From Eutrophocola sp965661105 (GTDB taxonomy: Bacteria; Pseudomonadota; Gammaproteobacteria; Pseudomonadales; Pseudohongiellaceae), in the NCBI GenBank assembly GCA_965661105.1, contig CBFICR010000010.1, forward strand, positions 5,302-69,301: DNA of 64,000 nt, given 5' to 3'. The translations under genes were made by a program, and so were the position numbers. Under the pieces are notes generated by a model. That model saw only the letters and a list, made by a program, of their open reading frames with translations, was not told the origin of the DNA and did not search any database. Numbering within the stretch: the stretch's first letter is position 1; every line of letters starts with the position of its first letter. Shown piece by piece: positions 1-8,489 of this stretch.

Positions 1-77
1 AGAGCTGCAATCGTAATTTTTACATTAACTTATATATTAACTTTTATATTAACTATGAATAGCGCAGGAACATTCTT

Positions 78-1988
78 ATGCTGAATAAATATCCGCTCTG
101 GAAAAACCTGCTCATCATTTTCATCGTTATGCTGGGTGCTATCTATGCAGCACCTAATTTCTATGCGCCGGACCCGGCAATTCAGATATCCCATGATAGC
201 GGTATTGTCGATCAGAGTGCTCTGGATAGTGCGACGTTTGCCCTTGGTGCTGATGGCATAGAGTTTTTTGGTGAAGTGATTGAAGACGGCAATGCCATCA
301 TTCGATTACGAGATCCAGATATGCAAAGTCGTGCCCAGCAGTTGGTGAACCTGGCGTTGCCGGATGAATATATTGTGGCGCTGAACATGGCCCCCAATAC
401 GCCGTCATGGCTGGAGTCTCTTGGCGCAGGACCAATGACCTATGGTCTTGATTTGCGTGGTGGTGTGCACTTTTTGATGGAGGTGGACCTTGATGCTGCA
501 GTCAACAAACAGTTGACGGACTCCCTTGCCACTATGCGTACCCTGTTTAGGGAAGAAGGCTTGCGTTATCGTCCGCCGCTGGAAGTAGATGACAGCAACA
601 GGATTGTCATACGCTTTACCTCAGCAGAAATTCGCAGCGAAGCCATCGATTTAATGCGTGATGAATTCCCTGATTTCCTTTTCCGTACCGCAGAAACCGG
701 TGGCAATTTCCTGCTTTACTACTCCATGAGTGACCTGTCCATGCTGCAATTGCAGGAATACGCCTTGCAGCAAAACCTGACAACCCTGCGTTCAAGGGTG
801 GATGAATTAGGTGTTAAGGAGCCTAAAGTGCAGCCCATGGGGAACAATCGAATTATTATCGAGCTGCCAGGTATCCAGGATACGACGCGCGCCAAGTCCC
901 TGATCAGCGCTGTCGCGACTTTGCAATTACATCTGGTTGCTCAGCCTGGTGCTGCCACAGGCACTACGCTGGAATACGTGGACCCCGATGGACTGCCGCT
1001 GACAATAGAAAGGGATATTGTGCTGTCCGGTGAGAATATCACCAATGCGCAATCTGCCTTTGACCCCCAAACCAGTCTGCCCCAGGTGAATCTTTCTTTT
1101 GATGCAGTTGGAGCAAGACAAATCAATGAAGCCAGTCGAGCCAATATAGGCCGTCGCCTTGCCATATTATTGATTGAAACCAAAACCCGTACTGTTACAG
1201 AACGTAATGCAGAGGGTGACCTTGAATCCCATTCAGAGCCTTATGTGGAGGAGCGGGTAATCAGCGCGCCGGTAATGCAGTCAGCACTGGGCAGGCAGAT
1301 TCGAATTACCGGCCTGGAAGGCAATGAAGCCAATGATCTGGCGTTATTGATCAGGTCCGGGGCCCTGGCTGCCCCCATGTATTTCCTTGAAGAGTACGCC
1401 ATAGGGCCAAGCCTGGGGCAGGAGAATATCACGCGCGGTTTGCTGTCGGTGCAAATTGGCCTGGGTCTTGTACTTTTGTTCATGCTGGTCTATTACCGTG
1501 TTTGTGGCCTGGCTGCCAATATCGCACTGGGTGTTAACCTGCTTTGTCTGGTAGCAGTGATGTCGATCATTGGTGGTACGCTTACCCTTCCCGGTATTGC
1601 CGGTATCGTATTGACGGTGGGTATGGCGGTTGACGCCAACGTGCTGATTTTTGCCAGGATACGCGAAGAGCTGCAAAGTGGTATGCCGGTGCAGAAGGCT
1701 ATTGATGCCGGTTTTGGCAGGGCTTTTATTACTATCTTTGATGCCAACATAACTACCTTTCTGGTGGCCATTATTCTTTATTCAATCGGCACCGGTCCGG
1801 TGAGAGGTTTTGCAGTAACCCTTTCTATCGGCATTATTACGTCCATGTTTACAGCCATTATGGTGACTCGTGCCATGATCAATTTAATTTATGGCGGGCG
1901 TAACATAAAAACTATTTCCATAGGCACTGCAATTACGCCAAGGCCAGCATCAATACCAAGTACTGAACCAGGTTCAGATCCTGCGTAA
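78..1988 (+). CDS. secD: protein translocase subunit SecD
   Basis: SecD is an inner-membrane accessory subunit of the SecYEG translocon that uses proton-motive force to complete export of preproteins. The 636-residue product is close to the 615 of E. coli. It has an N-terminal membrane segment (about residues 8-25), the SecD signature GLDLRGG at 123-129, a large periplasmic domain and a C-terminal block of membrane helices containing the conserved GMAVDANVLIFARIREEL stretch. The ATG start follows an AGGA Shine-Dalgarno about 9 nt upstream. secF follows 40 nt later, so the two are probably one operon. yajC is expected upstream but lies outside the window. Identity is secure. Confidence 0.97.
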   Translation: MLNKYPLWKNLLIIFIVMLGAIYAAPNFYAPDPAIQISHDSGIVDQSALDSATFALGADGIEFFGEVIEDGNAIIRLRDPDMQSRAQQLVNLALPDEYIVALNMAPNTPSWLESLGAGPMTYGLDLRGGVHFLMEVDLDAAVNKQLTDSLATMRTLFREEGLRYRPPLEVDDSNRIVIRFTSAEIRSEAIDLMRDEFPDFLFRTAETGGNFLLYYSMSDLSMLQLQEYALQQNLTTLRSRVDELGVKEPKVQPMGNNRIIIELPGIQDTTRAKSLISAVATLQLHLVAQPGAATGTTLEYVDPDGLPLTIERDIVLSGENITNAQSAFDPQTSLPQVNLSFDAVGARQINEASRANIGRRLAILLIETKTRTVTERNAEGDLESHSEPYVEERVISAPVMQSALGRQIRITGLEGNEANDLALLIRSGALAAPMYFLEEYAIGPSLGQENITRGLLSVQIGLGLVLLFMLVYYRVCGLAANIALGVNLLCLVAVMSIIGGTLTLPGIAGIVLTVGMAVDANVLIFARIREELQSGMPVQKAIDAGFGRAFITIFDANITTFLVAIILYSIGTGPVRGFAVTLSIGIITSMFTAIMVTRAMINLIYGGRNIKTISIGTAITPRPASIPSTEPGSDPA

Positions 1989-2028
1989 TAAATTTTCTTG
2001 GGTTAATACAAGCAAGAGTTGAATAGAT

Positions 2029-2973
2029 ATGAGTGAAATGAAAGTTATTGATTTCATGAAATGGAGAACACCTACCACGGTATTCTCTGCTGTACTGTTA
2101 CTGGTGTCGCTTGGCTCCCTGATCATGAATGGTATGCAGTTCGGCATGGATTTCACTGGAGGTACCCAGATCCAGGTCTCTTACTCAGAGCCTCAGGATC
2201 TGGAAGAAATTCGCGGCATTATCAGTGAAATCGGCTTTCAGAATTCCGAAGTGGTTAATTTCAGAACAGATCGCGATGTCCAGATTCGTATTCAGGATAC
2301 CGCTTCCGCAGATGTTGATCAGAGAGAGGCTGCCCAGGCAACAGACATCGTGCTCGAAGCGTTAAGTGCCAACACCACAGCAGAAATCGAGGTTCTTGGC
2401 ACCGGTTTTATCGGTTCGCAAGTAGGAGAAGAGCTGCGCGAGCAGGGTGGGCTTGGCATGCTGGTAGCGTTAATCATGATCATGATTTATATCTCTATCC
2501 GCTTCCAGTTCAAGTTCGCGGTAGGGGCTGTTGCGGCTCTGGCACATGATGTAATTATTACCCTGGGTTTCTTTTCCCTGCTTCAAATAGATTTTGACCT
2601 TACCGTTATGGCGGCTGTGCTTGCGGTCATTGGCTATTCGCTCAATGACACGATTGTCGTGTCGGATCGCATCAGGGAAAATTTTCGGCTGTTGCGAAAA
2701 ACAGAGCCAGTGGACTTGATCAACATCTCTATCACCCAGACTTTTAGCAGAACCATTATTACCTCGTTAACAACCTTGCTGGTACTTCTTGCACTGTTTA
2801 TTTTTGGCGGTGAAATGATTCATGGCTTTGCTACCGCATTGATCGTCGGTGTTTTAATTGGTACCTATTCGTCAGTGTATGTGGCGGCGGAAGTCCTGCT
2901 TTATATGCACATTACGAAAGAAGATTTGATGCCGCCAGTTAAAGAAGGCGAGGAAGCCGATTTAATGCCCTGA
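2029..2973 (+). CDS. secF: protein translocase subunit SecF
   Basis: SecF is the partner of SecD in the SecDF proton-driven export motor. The 314 residues contain a first membrane helix (about 18-35), the FGMDFTGG motif at 38-45 and, in the C-terminal membrane block, the family sequence GYSLNDTIVVSDRIREN. It has the size and topology of bacterial SecF (323 aa in E. coli). It sits directly after secD on the same strand and is probably co-transcribed with it. Confidence 0.97.
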   Translation: MSEMKVIDFMKWRTPTTVFSAVLLLVSLGSLIMNGMQFGMDFTGGTQIQVSYSEPQDLEEIRGIISEIGFQNSEVVNFRTDRDVQIRIQDTASADVDQREAAQATDIVLEALSANTTAEIEVLGTGFIGSQVGEELREQGGLGMLVALIMIMIYISIRFQFKFAVGAVAALAHDVIITLGFFSLLQIDFDLTVMAAVLAVIGYSLNDTIVVSDRIRENFRLLRKTEPVDLINISITQTFSRTIITSLTTLLVLLALFIFGGEMIHGFATALIVGVLIGTYSSVYVAAEVLLYMHITKEDLMPPVKEGEEADLMP

Positions 2974-3021
2974 ATAAACAGGGTGCTTCAAAAGATTTTA
3001 TCAGGATATTGAAAACTGGCT

Positions 3022-3645
3022 ATGCTGGAACTGTATGATATTTTTCCTAAAACCATCGCACTGGCCCAGTTGCGGACACTGACGCCATCTCTTATCAGCG
3101 AAGCCATTTCTTTTTTGAATGAAACTGAACTGGTGGAGTTGGGCTCTGACGGGGCCTATACGAAAGAACAACAGCTACTCGAACACCCTTTGTTTCATGG
3201 AGTGAAAGAAGAATTACTCGGTCTTTGTATGGAATTCAGCCAAGCCTGGGGCCATGAAGTCAAGGATATTGGGATATGCAACTCCTGGGGCAATGTTGTT
3301 GGCTTGAATCAGTCTATTCGCTATCACCGGCATGACAATAGTTACATCAGCGGGTCTTTTTACCTATCTGAAGGATCCAAGTTTAATTTGCTGAATAATT
3401 TAACCAGTGACCTGTTTAGTATCGTGCCTAAAATTAGACATGATGCTCCCCATAAGCGTTCTTTTGAATCACTGGATATAGATCCCAAGCCAGGAAAAGT
3501 TATCATCTTTCCATCCGGTATGTATCACAGTGTTGTTGCTTCAACTCAGGAGAAAAAACGCTATTCGGTAGCGTTTAATGCAATTCCTTTGGGAGAGGTC
3601 GGCAAGCCTACCAGCTTGATGGATGTTCAGTTATCGAGAACCTGA
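3022..3645 (+). CDS. putative 2OG-Fe(II) oxygenase (TIGR02466-like)
   Basis: This is a 207-residue protein that I assign to the putative 2-oxoglutarate/Fe(II) oxygenase family of the TIGR02466 type, whose substrate is unknown. The core pattern is visible. An SWGN segment (89-92) leads to YHRHDNSYISGSFYL, with candidate metal-ligand histidines at 102 and 104. A C-terminal PGKVIIFPSGMYHSV segment supplies a further His (169), and Arg180 is a plausible 2-oxoglutarate anchor. The gene lies 48 nt after secF and 13 nt before the convergent suhB, so it may be read through from secDF. It looks like a lineage-specific insertion in an otherwise conserved gene order. The oxygenase fold is likely; its role is unknown. 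Confidence 0.7.
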   Translation: MLELYDIFPKTIALAQLRTLTPSLISEAISFLNETELVELGSDGAYTKEQQLLEHPLFHGVKEELLGLCMEFSQAWGHEVKDIGICNSWGNVVGLNQSIRYHRHDNSYISGSFYLSEGSKFNLLNNLTSDLFSIVPKIRHDAPHKRSFESLDIDPKPGKVIIFPSGMYHSVVASTQEKKRYSVAFNAIPLGEVGKPTSLMDVQLSRT

Positions 3646-3658
3646 ACTCAAATCAGTT

Positions 3659-4447
3659 TTATGCTTGATTGCCTGCTTTTGAGATCAGTCTAAGCCAATC
3701 CTTAAAGCACCGATTATTACTGAATACCAGGCTTTCGCTTTCCATGCAGTCAGGATTTCCCTTTGCATCACTGATAAGCCCGCCAGCTTCCCGAACAATC
3801 AGAATCCCTGCTGCGACATCCCATAAATTCATTCCGGACATCCAGCCAGCATCTGTGCGACCGGCGGCCAGATAGGCCAGGTCCAGGGCAGCGGAACCAC
3901 TCATACGAATTGCCCCCACAACGCCTTTCATTGCTGTCTGGATCTGCAGCAGGGTTTCATAATGCTTGAGACCGGCACAACTCATACTCACGGTTGCGCC
4001 TTCAAAGGCCTGTCTTTTGGTGACACGAATACGCTGGTCATTAAGACGGGCACCGCTGCCTCTGGTAGCGGTAAATTCCTCATTCTTGATCGGATCTACA
4101 ATGAGAGCATGCTCAATCTTGCCGTGCTTGATGCAGGCCATTGAGATACAGAAATGGGGAAATCCATTAATAAAATTACGTGTGCCATCAATGGGATCAA
4201 TTACCCAGATGGTGTCTTTATCCTTGCCTTCAATTGCGCCGCATTCTTCTCCCATAAAGCTGTGATCGGGGTAAGCTTTGCGTAGCTGGTCGATAATAAT
4301 TTCTTCAACTTTGACATCAATATCAGTGACAAAGTCATTGCGGCCTTTTTCTGAAATCTGAAGTCGATCAGGTCGGTCCCAGGCCTGAAGGATTAAATCG
4401 GATGCTTCGCGTGCGGCCTTGAGACCGATATTAATAGTGGCATTCAT
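3659..4447 (-). CDS. suhB: inositol-1-monophosphatase family protein SuhB
   Basis: A 262-residue Mg2+-dependent inositol monophosphatase-type phosphatase. In E. coli SuhB also joins the rRNA transcription antitermination complex. The metal-binding signatures are present: GEE at 66-68, WVIDPIDGTRNF at 81-92 and, near the C-terminus, LWDVAAGILIVREAGG. It is encoded opposite to its neighbours and diverges from trmJ across a 142-bp gap, as in Pseudomonas where suhB and trmJ are also adjacent. The length matches the family. Confidence 0.93.
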   Translation of the reverse strand: MNATINIGLKAAREASDLILQAWDRPDRLQISEKGRNDFVTDIDVKVEEIIIDQLRKAYPDHSFMGEECGAIEGKDKDTIWVIDPIDGTRNFINGFPHFCISMACIKHGKIEHALIVDPIKNEEFTATRGSGARLNDQRIRVTKRQAFEGATVSMSCAGLKHYETLLQIQTAMKGVVGAIRMSGSAALDLAYLAAGRTDAGWMSGMNLWDVAAGILIVREAGGLISDAKGNPDCMESESLVFSNNRCFKDWLRLISKAGNQA

Positions 4448-4589
4448 GATAGGTAGAGGGCCAGGACCCGGCGGTAGAAATTGCTGCGCATGATAGCAAA
4501 AGAAGTGAAATAAGTAGAGGAGCTTTCTGCTATTATATCGCGCCGCTGGGCACAGGATTAAGATCGCATTTTAACAATTAAAGGAAACA

Positions 4590-5405
4590 GTGGTGGATTT
4601 ATCACGCATACGTATAGTCCTTGTACAAACAACCCATCCCGGAAATATAGGTGCAGCCGCCAGAGCCATGAAAAACATGGGCCTGAAAAAGCTGTTTCTG
4701 GTAAGACCCAGAGATTTTCCCTCAGGCGTTGCTCTTGGCAGGGCGGCTTCGGCACTGGATATTCTTGATAATGCCGAGGTGGTCGATAGTCTGGATGAGG
4801 CTATCACCGATTGTGGCCTGGTCATTGGCACCAGCGCCCGTTCCCGCAGTATTCCATGGCCCATGGTCGAACCGGAAGACTGCGCTGAAAAACTGGTTGT
4901 CGCCAGCAATCAGAATGATGTGGCGTTGGTGTTTGGTCGCGAAGACCGGGGACTGAGCAATGACGAACTCCAGTTGTGCCATTTCCATGTTCAGATCCCT
5001 GCCAATGAAGAGTACCCCTCTCTTAATGTCGCCGCGGCAGTGATGCTGCTTTGCTACGAGATCAGGAAGGCGGTTCTGCGGTCTTCAGATAGGGAGCAGC
5101 CAGGAAATACCCCCACGGGTAACCAGACAGATGCAGGTAAAGCACAGGGGATAGATGATCCAATCTATGAAATTTGGGATCAACCTCTGGCCACAGTGGC
5201 TGATCTTGAAGGTTATCTTAAACATCTGGAAAAAGTGCTGATCAGGCTTGAGTTTCATGACCCGGAAAACCCCAGGCAGTTGATGTCCAGGCTACGCCGA
5301 CTATATTCAAGAATTCGGCCTGATACTATGGAAATCAATATCTTACGTGGCGTTTTGGCCTCTACTGAATACCAGCTGGACAAGAAAAAAAGTCAAAAAA
5401 GTTAA
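4590..5405 (+). CDS. trmJ: tRNA (cytidine/uridine-2'-O-)-methyltransferase TrmJ
   Basis: TrmJ is a SPOUT-class enzyme that 2'-O-methylates residue 32 in the anticodon loop of several tRNAs, using S-adenosylmethionine. The N-terminal catalytic domain has the typical VQTTHPGNIGAAARAMKNMG start, and the knot region has GREDRGLSNDEL and IPANEEYPSLNVAAAV. The start is GTG at 4590 (a second GTG follows at once), placed by an AAGGAAA Shine-Dalgarno. In Pseudomonas trmJ is followed by cysE and iscR; here 259 bp without a gene separate trmJ from iscR. Confidence 0.94.
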   Translation: MVDLSRIRIVLVQTTHPGNIGAAARAMKNMGLKKLFLVRPRDFPSGVALGRAASALDILDNAEVVDSLDEAITDCGLVIGTSARSRSIPWPMVEPEDCAEKLVVASNQNDVALVFGREDRGLSNDELQLCHFHVQIPANEEYPSLNVAAAVMLLCYEIRKAVLRSSDREQPGNTPTGNQTDAGKAQGIDDPIYEIWDQPLATVADLEGYLKHLEKVLIRLEFHDPENPRQLMSRLRRLYSRIRPDTMEINILRGVLASTEYQLDKKKSQKS

Positions 5406-5438
5406 GCCTCAACTTACCTGACTAAATTACTCTGATAT

Positions 5439-5471
5439 ATACTTGACTGATTTGGTTGGTTTTTGCATAAT
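5439..5471 (+). promoter_or_regulatory. iscR promoter overlapped by an IscR type-1-like operator
   Basis: TTGACT (5443-5448) and CATAAT (5466-5471) are separated by exactly 17 nt, giving a good sigma-70 promoter. Over it, at 5439-5463, lies a match to the type-1 IscR site (consensus from memory ATASYYGACT then RWWWYAGTCRRSTAT). The left half ATACTTGACT fits completely; the right half GATTTGGTTGGTTTT fits at most positions. Such a site would let [2Fe-2S]-IscR repress its own operon, as in E. coli. The 5' leader before the iscR ATG would be about 190 nt, in which I see no gene. Confidence 0.72.
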
Positions 5472-5664
5472 GAACATCCTTTAGACCGCTGTGCTAGTGA
5501 GAAAACCAGCTCAATCAAAGTCGCATAAGGTCTATAAAGTTCATTTTTTTGCCAATGAATGAAAGATGTTTAAGGCTGAGCTGAATAGTTTAGTGAAGGT
5601 AGGCAGAAAAGCAGAAAGTTAAAAAGTAGAAAGAGCAAAACTGGTAAATCAAAGGTAAAACACC

Positions 5665-6219
5665 ATGAGACTCACAACCAAGGGCCGATACGCAGTAACT
5701 GCGATGCTGGACCTGAGCATAAATGCCAAAAAGGGACCTGTCACACTTAGTGATATTTCCAAGCGTCAGGATATTTCCCTGTCATACCTTGAGCAATTAT
5801 TTTCAAAGCTTCGCAAACGTGAGCTGGTAAGCAGTGTGCGTGGGCCAGGTGGCGGTTATATGCTGGGCCGGGAAGGTTCTGAAATTGATGTGGCAGAAAT
5901 TATTGATGCGGTTAGTGAATCCCTGGACTCTACAAAGTGCCAGGGCAAAGGAGATTGTCGGGGCGGCGAGATCTGTCTTACCCATCATCTTTGGGAAGAC
6001 CTCAGCAAGCAGATACATAAATTCCTCAGCAATATTAGCCTGGCAGATCTGGTTTCCAAACGGGAAATAGATGAGATAGCTCGCAATCAACAGGAGCGAA
6101 CAGGCCAGATGCAGGCTTCTACCCGGGATATCAACCAGGATTCAGCGCAGGGCGAAAGACAGAACGAAAAAATAGCCACTATCAGCAATCTTGAATTGAT
6201 CGCTGCCAGTTCTCGATAG
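5665..6219 (+). CDS. iscR: Fe-S cluster assembly transcription factor IscR
   Basis: An Rrf2-family repressor that senses Fe-S status by binding a [2Fe-2S] cluster and controls the isc operon. The winged helix-turn-helix starts MRLTTKGRYAVTAMLDL. The three cluster cysteines are at 92, 98 and 104 and the histidine ligand at 107, the same numbering as E. coli IscR. At 184 residues it is about 20 longer than the E. coli protein, owing to a hydrophilic C-terminal tail rich in Gln and Asn. It is the first gene of the isc operon and has its own candidate operator upstream. Confidence 0.96.
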   Translation: MRLTTKGRYAVTAMLDLSINAKKGPVTLSDISKRQDISLSYLEQLFSKLRKRELVSSVRGPGGGYMLGREGSEIDVAEIIDAVSESLDSTKCQGKGDCRGGEICLTHHLWEDLSKQIHKFLSNISLADLVSKREIDEIARNQQERTGQMQASTRDINQDSAQGERQNEKIATISNLELIAASSR

Positions 6220-6295
6220 GTACTATGCCGGTTTAAACTGAATTTTCGTAAAAGCATTCAAAAAAAGCACTATATAAGCAGTATTGGAGAAATTA

Positions 6296-7507
6296 ATGTT
6301 ACCGATATATTTTGACTACTCAGCCACCACTCCGGTAGATCCCAGGGTTTTGGAAAAAATGGTCGAGTGTCTGACACTGGAAGGTAATTTTGGCAATCCG
6401 GCTTCACGCTCCCATGTATTCGGCTGGAAAGCAGAAGAAGCCGTTGAAGAAGCCAGGCAGAATGTTGCCAACCTGGTCAATTGCGACCCCCGGGAAATCG
6501 TCTGGACTTCGGGCGCTACTGAAGCCGACAACCTCGCACTGAAAGGGGTTGCACATTTTTACAAGTCCAAGGGAAAGCACATTATTACCTCGAAAATTGA
6601 ACATAAAGCTGTTTTGGACAGCTGTCGCCAACTGGAGCGGGAAGGTTTTGAAGTGACTTATCTTGATCCGGATAACAAGGGCATGATAGCTCCAGAAGTT
6701 GTGGAAAAGGCAATTCGTGAAGACACCATTCTGGTGTCATTGATGCATGTAAATAATGAAATTGGTGTCATCAACGACATCAAGGCAATCGGCGAAATTT
6801 GCCGCGCAAAAAAGGTCCTTTTCCATGTGGACGCGGCACAAAGTACGGGCAAGGTTGATATTGACCTGGAAGAGATGAAAGTCGATTTAATGGCTTTTTC
6901 AGCTCACAAGACTTATGGCCCGAAAGGGATAGGCGCTTTATATGTGCGCCGCAAGCCCCGAATCAGACTGGAAGCCCAGATGCATGGCGGCGGTCATGAA
7001 CGCGGTATGCGTTCAGGAACTCTTGCCACTCATCAGATTGTTGGAATGGGTGAGGCTTTTCGTATCGCCAAAGAAGAAATGCATGAAGAAACAAAACGCG
7101 TTGCAGCCTTACGCGACAGATTTTTGAAAGGTTTTGAAGGTATGGAAGAAGTCTATATCAATGGTGATCTTGAGCATCGTGTCCCCGCTAATTTGAATAT
7201 CAGTTTCAACTTTGTCGAAGGGGAATCCCTGATCATGGCACTTAAAGATCTGGCGGTATCATCGGGCTCAGCCTGCACTTCCGCCAGTCTGGAACCTTCC
7301 TACGTGTTACGTGCCCTTGGCATGAATGATGAGCTCGCACACAGCTCACTGCGATTCAGTATCGGACGCTTCACTACGGAGGAAGATGTCGATGTGGCGA
7401 TTGCCAAAGTAAAAGAGGCGGTTGGCAAGCTGAGAGAGCTTTCTCCTTTGTGGGATATGTTCAAGGATGGCGTCGATATCAGCCAGGTTCAGTGGGCAGC
7501 TCATTGA
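6296..7507 (+). CDS. iscS: cysteine desulfurase IscS
   Basis: A PLP-dependent desulfurase that takes sulfur from L-cysteine and passes it as persulfide to IscU, TusA, ThiI and others. I place the start at ATG 6296 rather than an in-frame TTG at 6284. The resulting N-terminus MLPIYFDYSATTPVDPRV aligns with E. coli IscS, and TTGGAGAAA upstream supplies the ribosome-binding site. Visible are the PLP-lysine motif SAHKTYGPKG and the active-site loop SSGSACTSASLEPSYVLRALG with the catalytic cysteine. It is about 403 residues. Its last codons form the first part of a 47-bp tandem repeat that extends into the iscS-iscU gap. Confidence 0.96.
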   Translation: MLPIYFDYSATTPVDPRVLEKMVECLTLEGNFGNPASRSHVFGWKAEEAVEEARQNVANLVNCDPREIVWTSGATEADNLALKGVAHFYKSKGKHIITSKIEHKAVLDSCRQLEREGFEVTYLDPDNKGMIAPEVVEKAIREDTILVSLMHVNNEIGVINDIKAIGEICRAKKVLFHVDAAQSTGKVDIDLEEMKVDLMAFSAHKTYGPKGIGALYVRRKPRIRLEAQMHGGGHERGMRSGTLATHQIVGMGEAFRIAKEEMHEETKRVAALRDRFLKGFEGMEEVYINGDLEHRVPANLNISFNFVEGESLIMALKDLAVSSGSACTSASLEPSYVLRALGMNDELAHSSLRFSIGRFTTEEDVDVAIAKVKEAVGKLRELSPLWDMFKDGVDISQVQWAAH

Positions 7508-7599
7508 AAATGAGTCTGTTCCCACGATAAAAAGCTCAGTGGGCAGCTCATTGAAAATGAGTCTGTTCCCACGATAAAAAGCTCAGTGGGCAGCTCATT
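7490..7599 (+). repeat. 47-bp tandem hairpin repeat (2.3 copies) at the iscS-iscU junction
   Basis: Two perfect 47-bp copies (7490-7536 and 7537-7583) and a 16-bp partial third (7584-7599). The first copy covers the last codons and stop of iscS. Each full unit can fold as an interrupted hairpin: GTGGG pairs with CCCAC, CAG with CTG and CTCATT with AATGAG around a GAA loop, so the unit doubles the hairpin. No run of T follows, so it is not a standard terminator. It may affect mRNA processing or stability between iscS and iscU. The copies are identical, which suggests a recent duplication. Confidence 0.9.
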
Positions 7600-7658
7600 A
7601 AGAAACACAGAGATAATTTAACAAGTATTTAAATATTCGTTACACAAGAGGTAGCAAC

Positions 7659-8060
7659 ATGGCTTACACAGATAAAGTTCTCGATCATTATGAAAATCCT
7701 CGCAATGTTGGGCGTATGGACGATGACGATCAGGATGTTGGCACCGGTATGGTAGGAGCTCCTGCCTGTGGTGACGTGATGCGTTTGCAAATCAAGGTGA
7801 ACAAGGAAGGTGTGATTGAAGATGCAAAATTCAAGACCTATGGCTGTGGTTCAGCTATTGCATCAAGCTCTTTGTTAACCGAATGGGTCAAAGGACGCAC
7901 AATTGATGATGCGGCGAAAATCAGAAATACTGAAATTGCTGAAGAGCTTGGTTTGCCACCAGTGAAAATTCATTGTTCGGTGCTCGCAGAAGATGCAATC
8001 AAGGCAGCAATCAGTGATATAAAAAAGAAGCGTGGTGAAAACACAGAAACTGCACAGTAA
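7659..8060 (+). CDS. iscU: Fe-S cluster scaffold IscU
   Basis: The scaffold on which IscS-derived sulfur and iron are assembled into [2Fe-2S] and [4Fe-4S] clusters. All functional residues sit at the E. coli positions: Cys37, Asp39, Cys63, His105 and Cys106. The HscA-recognition motif LPPVK is at 99-103. The 133 residues include a short Lys/Glu-rich C-terminal tail. The ATG is preceded by AAGAGGTAG. It follows iscS after the tandem hairpin repeat and precedes iscA. Confidence 0.97.
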   Translation: MAYTDKVLDHYENPRNVGRMDDDDQDVGTGMVGAPACGDVMRLQIKVNKEGVIEDAKFKTYGCGSAIASSSLLTEWVKGRTIDDAAKIRNTEIAEELGLPPVKIHCSVLAEDAIKAAISDIKKKRGENTETAQ

Positions 8061-8134
8061 TCGTTTTTAGTAAGTAACTGGCAATAAACAGAATAATTAT
8101 AAAGCGTTAATCGTCCCGGGAGAGGGCAACAGCA

Positions 8135-8458
8135 ATGGCATTAACCATTACAGAAACAGCTGCAAAACATGTAGCCAGTCAACTGGAAAACCGGGGTAAA
8201 GGCCTCGGTATACGTGTTGCTATTAAGACAACAGGCTGCTCTGGCATGGCTTACGTTCTGGAGTTCGTTGATGATCTGGATCCGGCCGATGAAGTGTTTG
8301 AAGACCATGGTGTCAAGATCGTGGTTGATCCGAAAAGTCTGGTTTATATAGACGGCACTGAGATGGATTTTGTCAAAGTTGGTGTCAATGAAGGCTTTGA
8401 ATTCAGAAATCCCAATGTAAAGGGTGAATGCGGTTGTGGCGAAAGCTTCAGCGTTTAA
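8135..8458 (+). CDS. iscA: A-type Fe-S carrier protein IscA
   Basis: A 107-residue A-type carrier that accepts iron or Fe-S clusters and delivers them to target proteins. The three conserved cysteines are at 35 (TTGCSGMAY) and at 99 and 101 (ECGCGESF), exactly as in E. coli IscA. GGGAGAGGG upstream of the ATG is a strong ribosome-binding site. It is in the isc operon between iscU and hscB. Confidence 0.97.
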   Translation: MALTITETAAKHVASQLENRGKGLGIRVAIKTTGCSGMAYVLEFVDDLDPADEVFEDHGVKIVVDPKSLVYIDGTEMDFVKVGVNEGFEFRNPNVKGECGCGESFSV

Positions 8459-8489
8459 TTCTTTTGTCTGATTACTGTTCTGTTTAATC

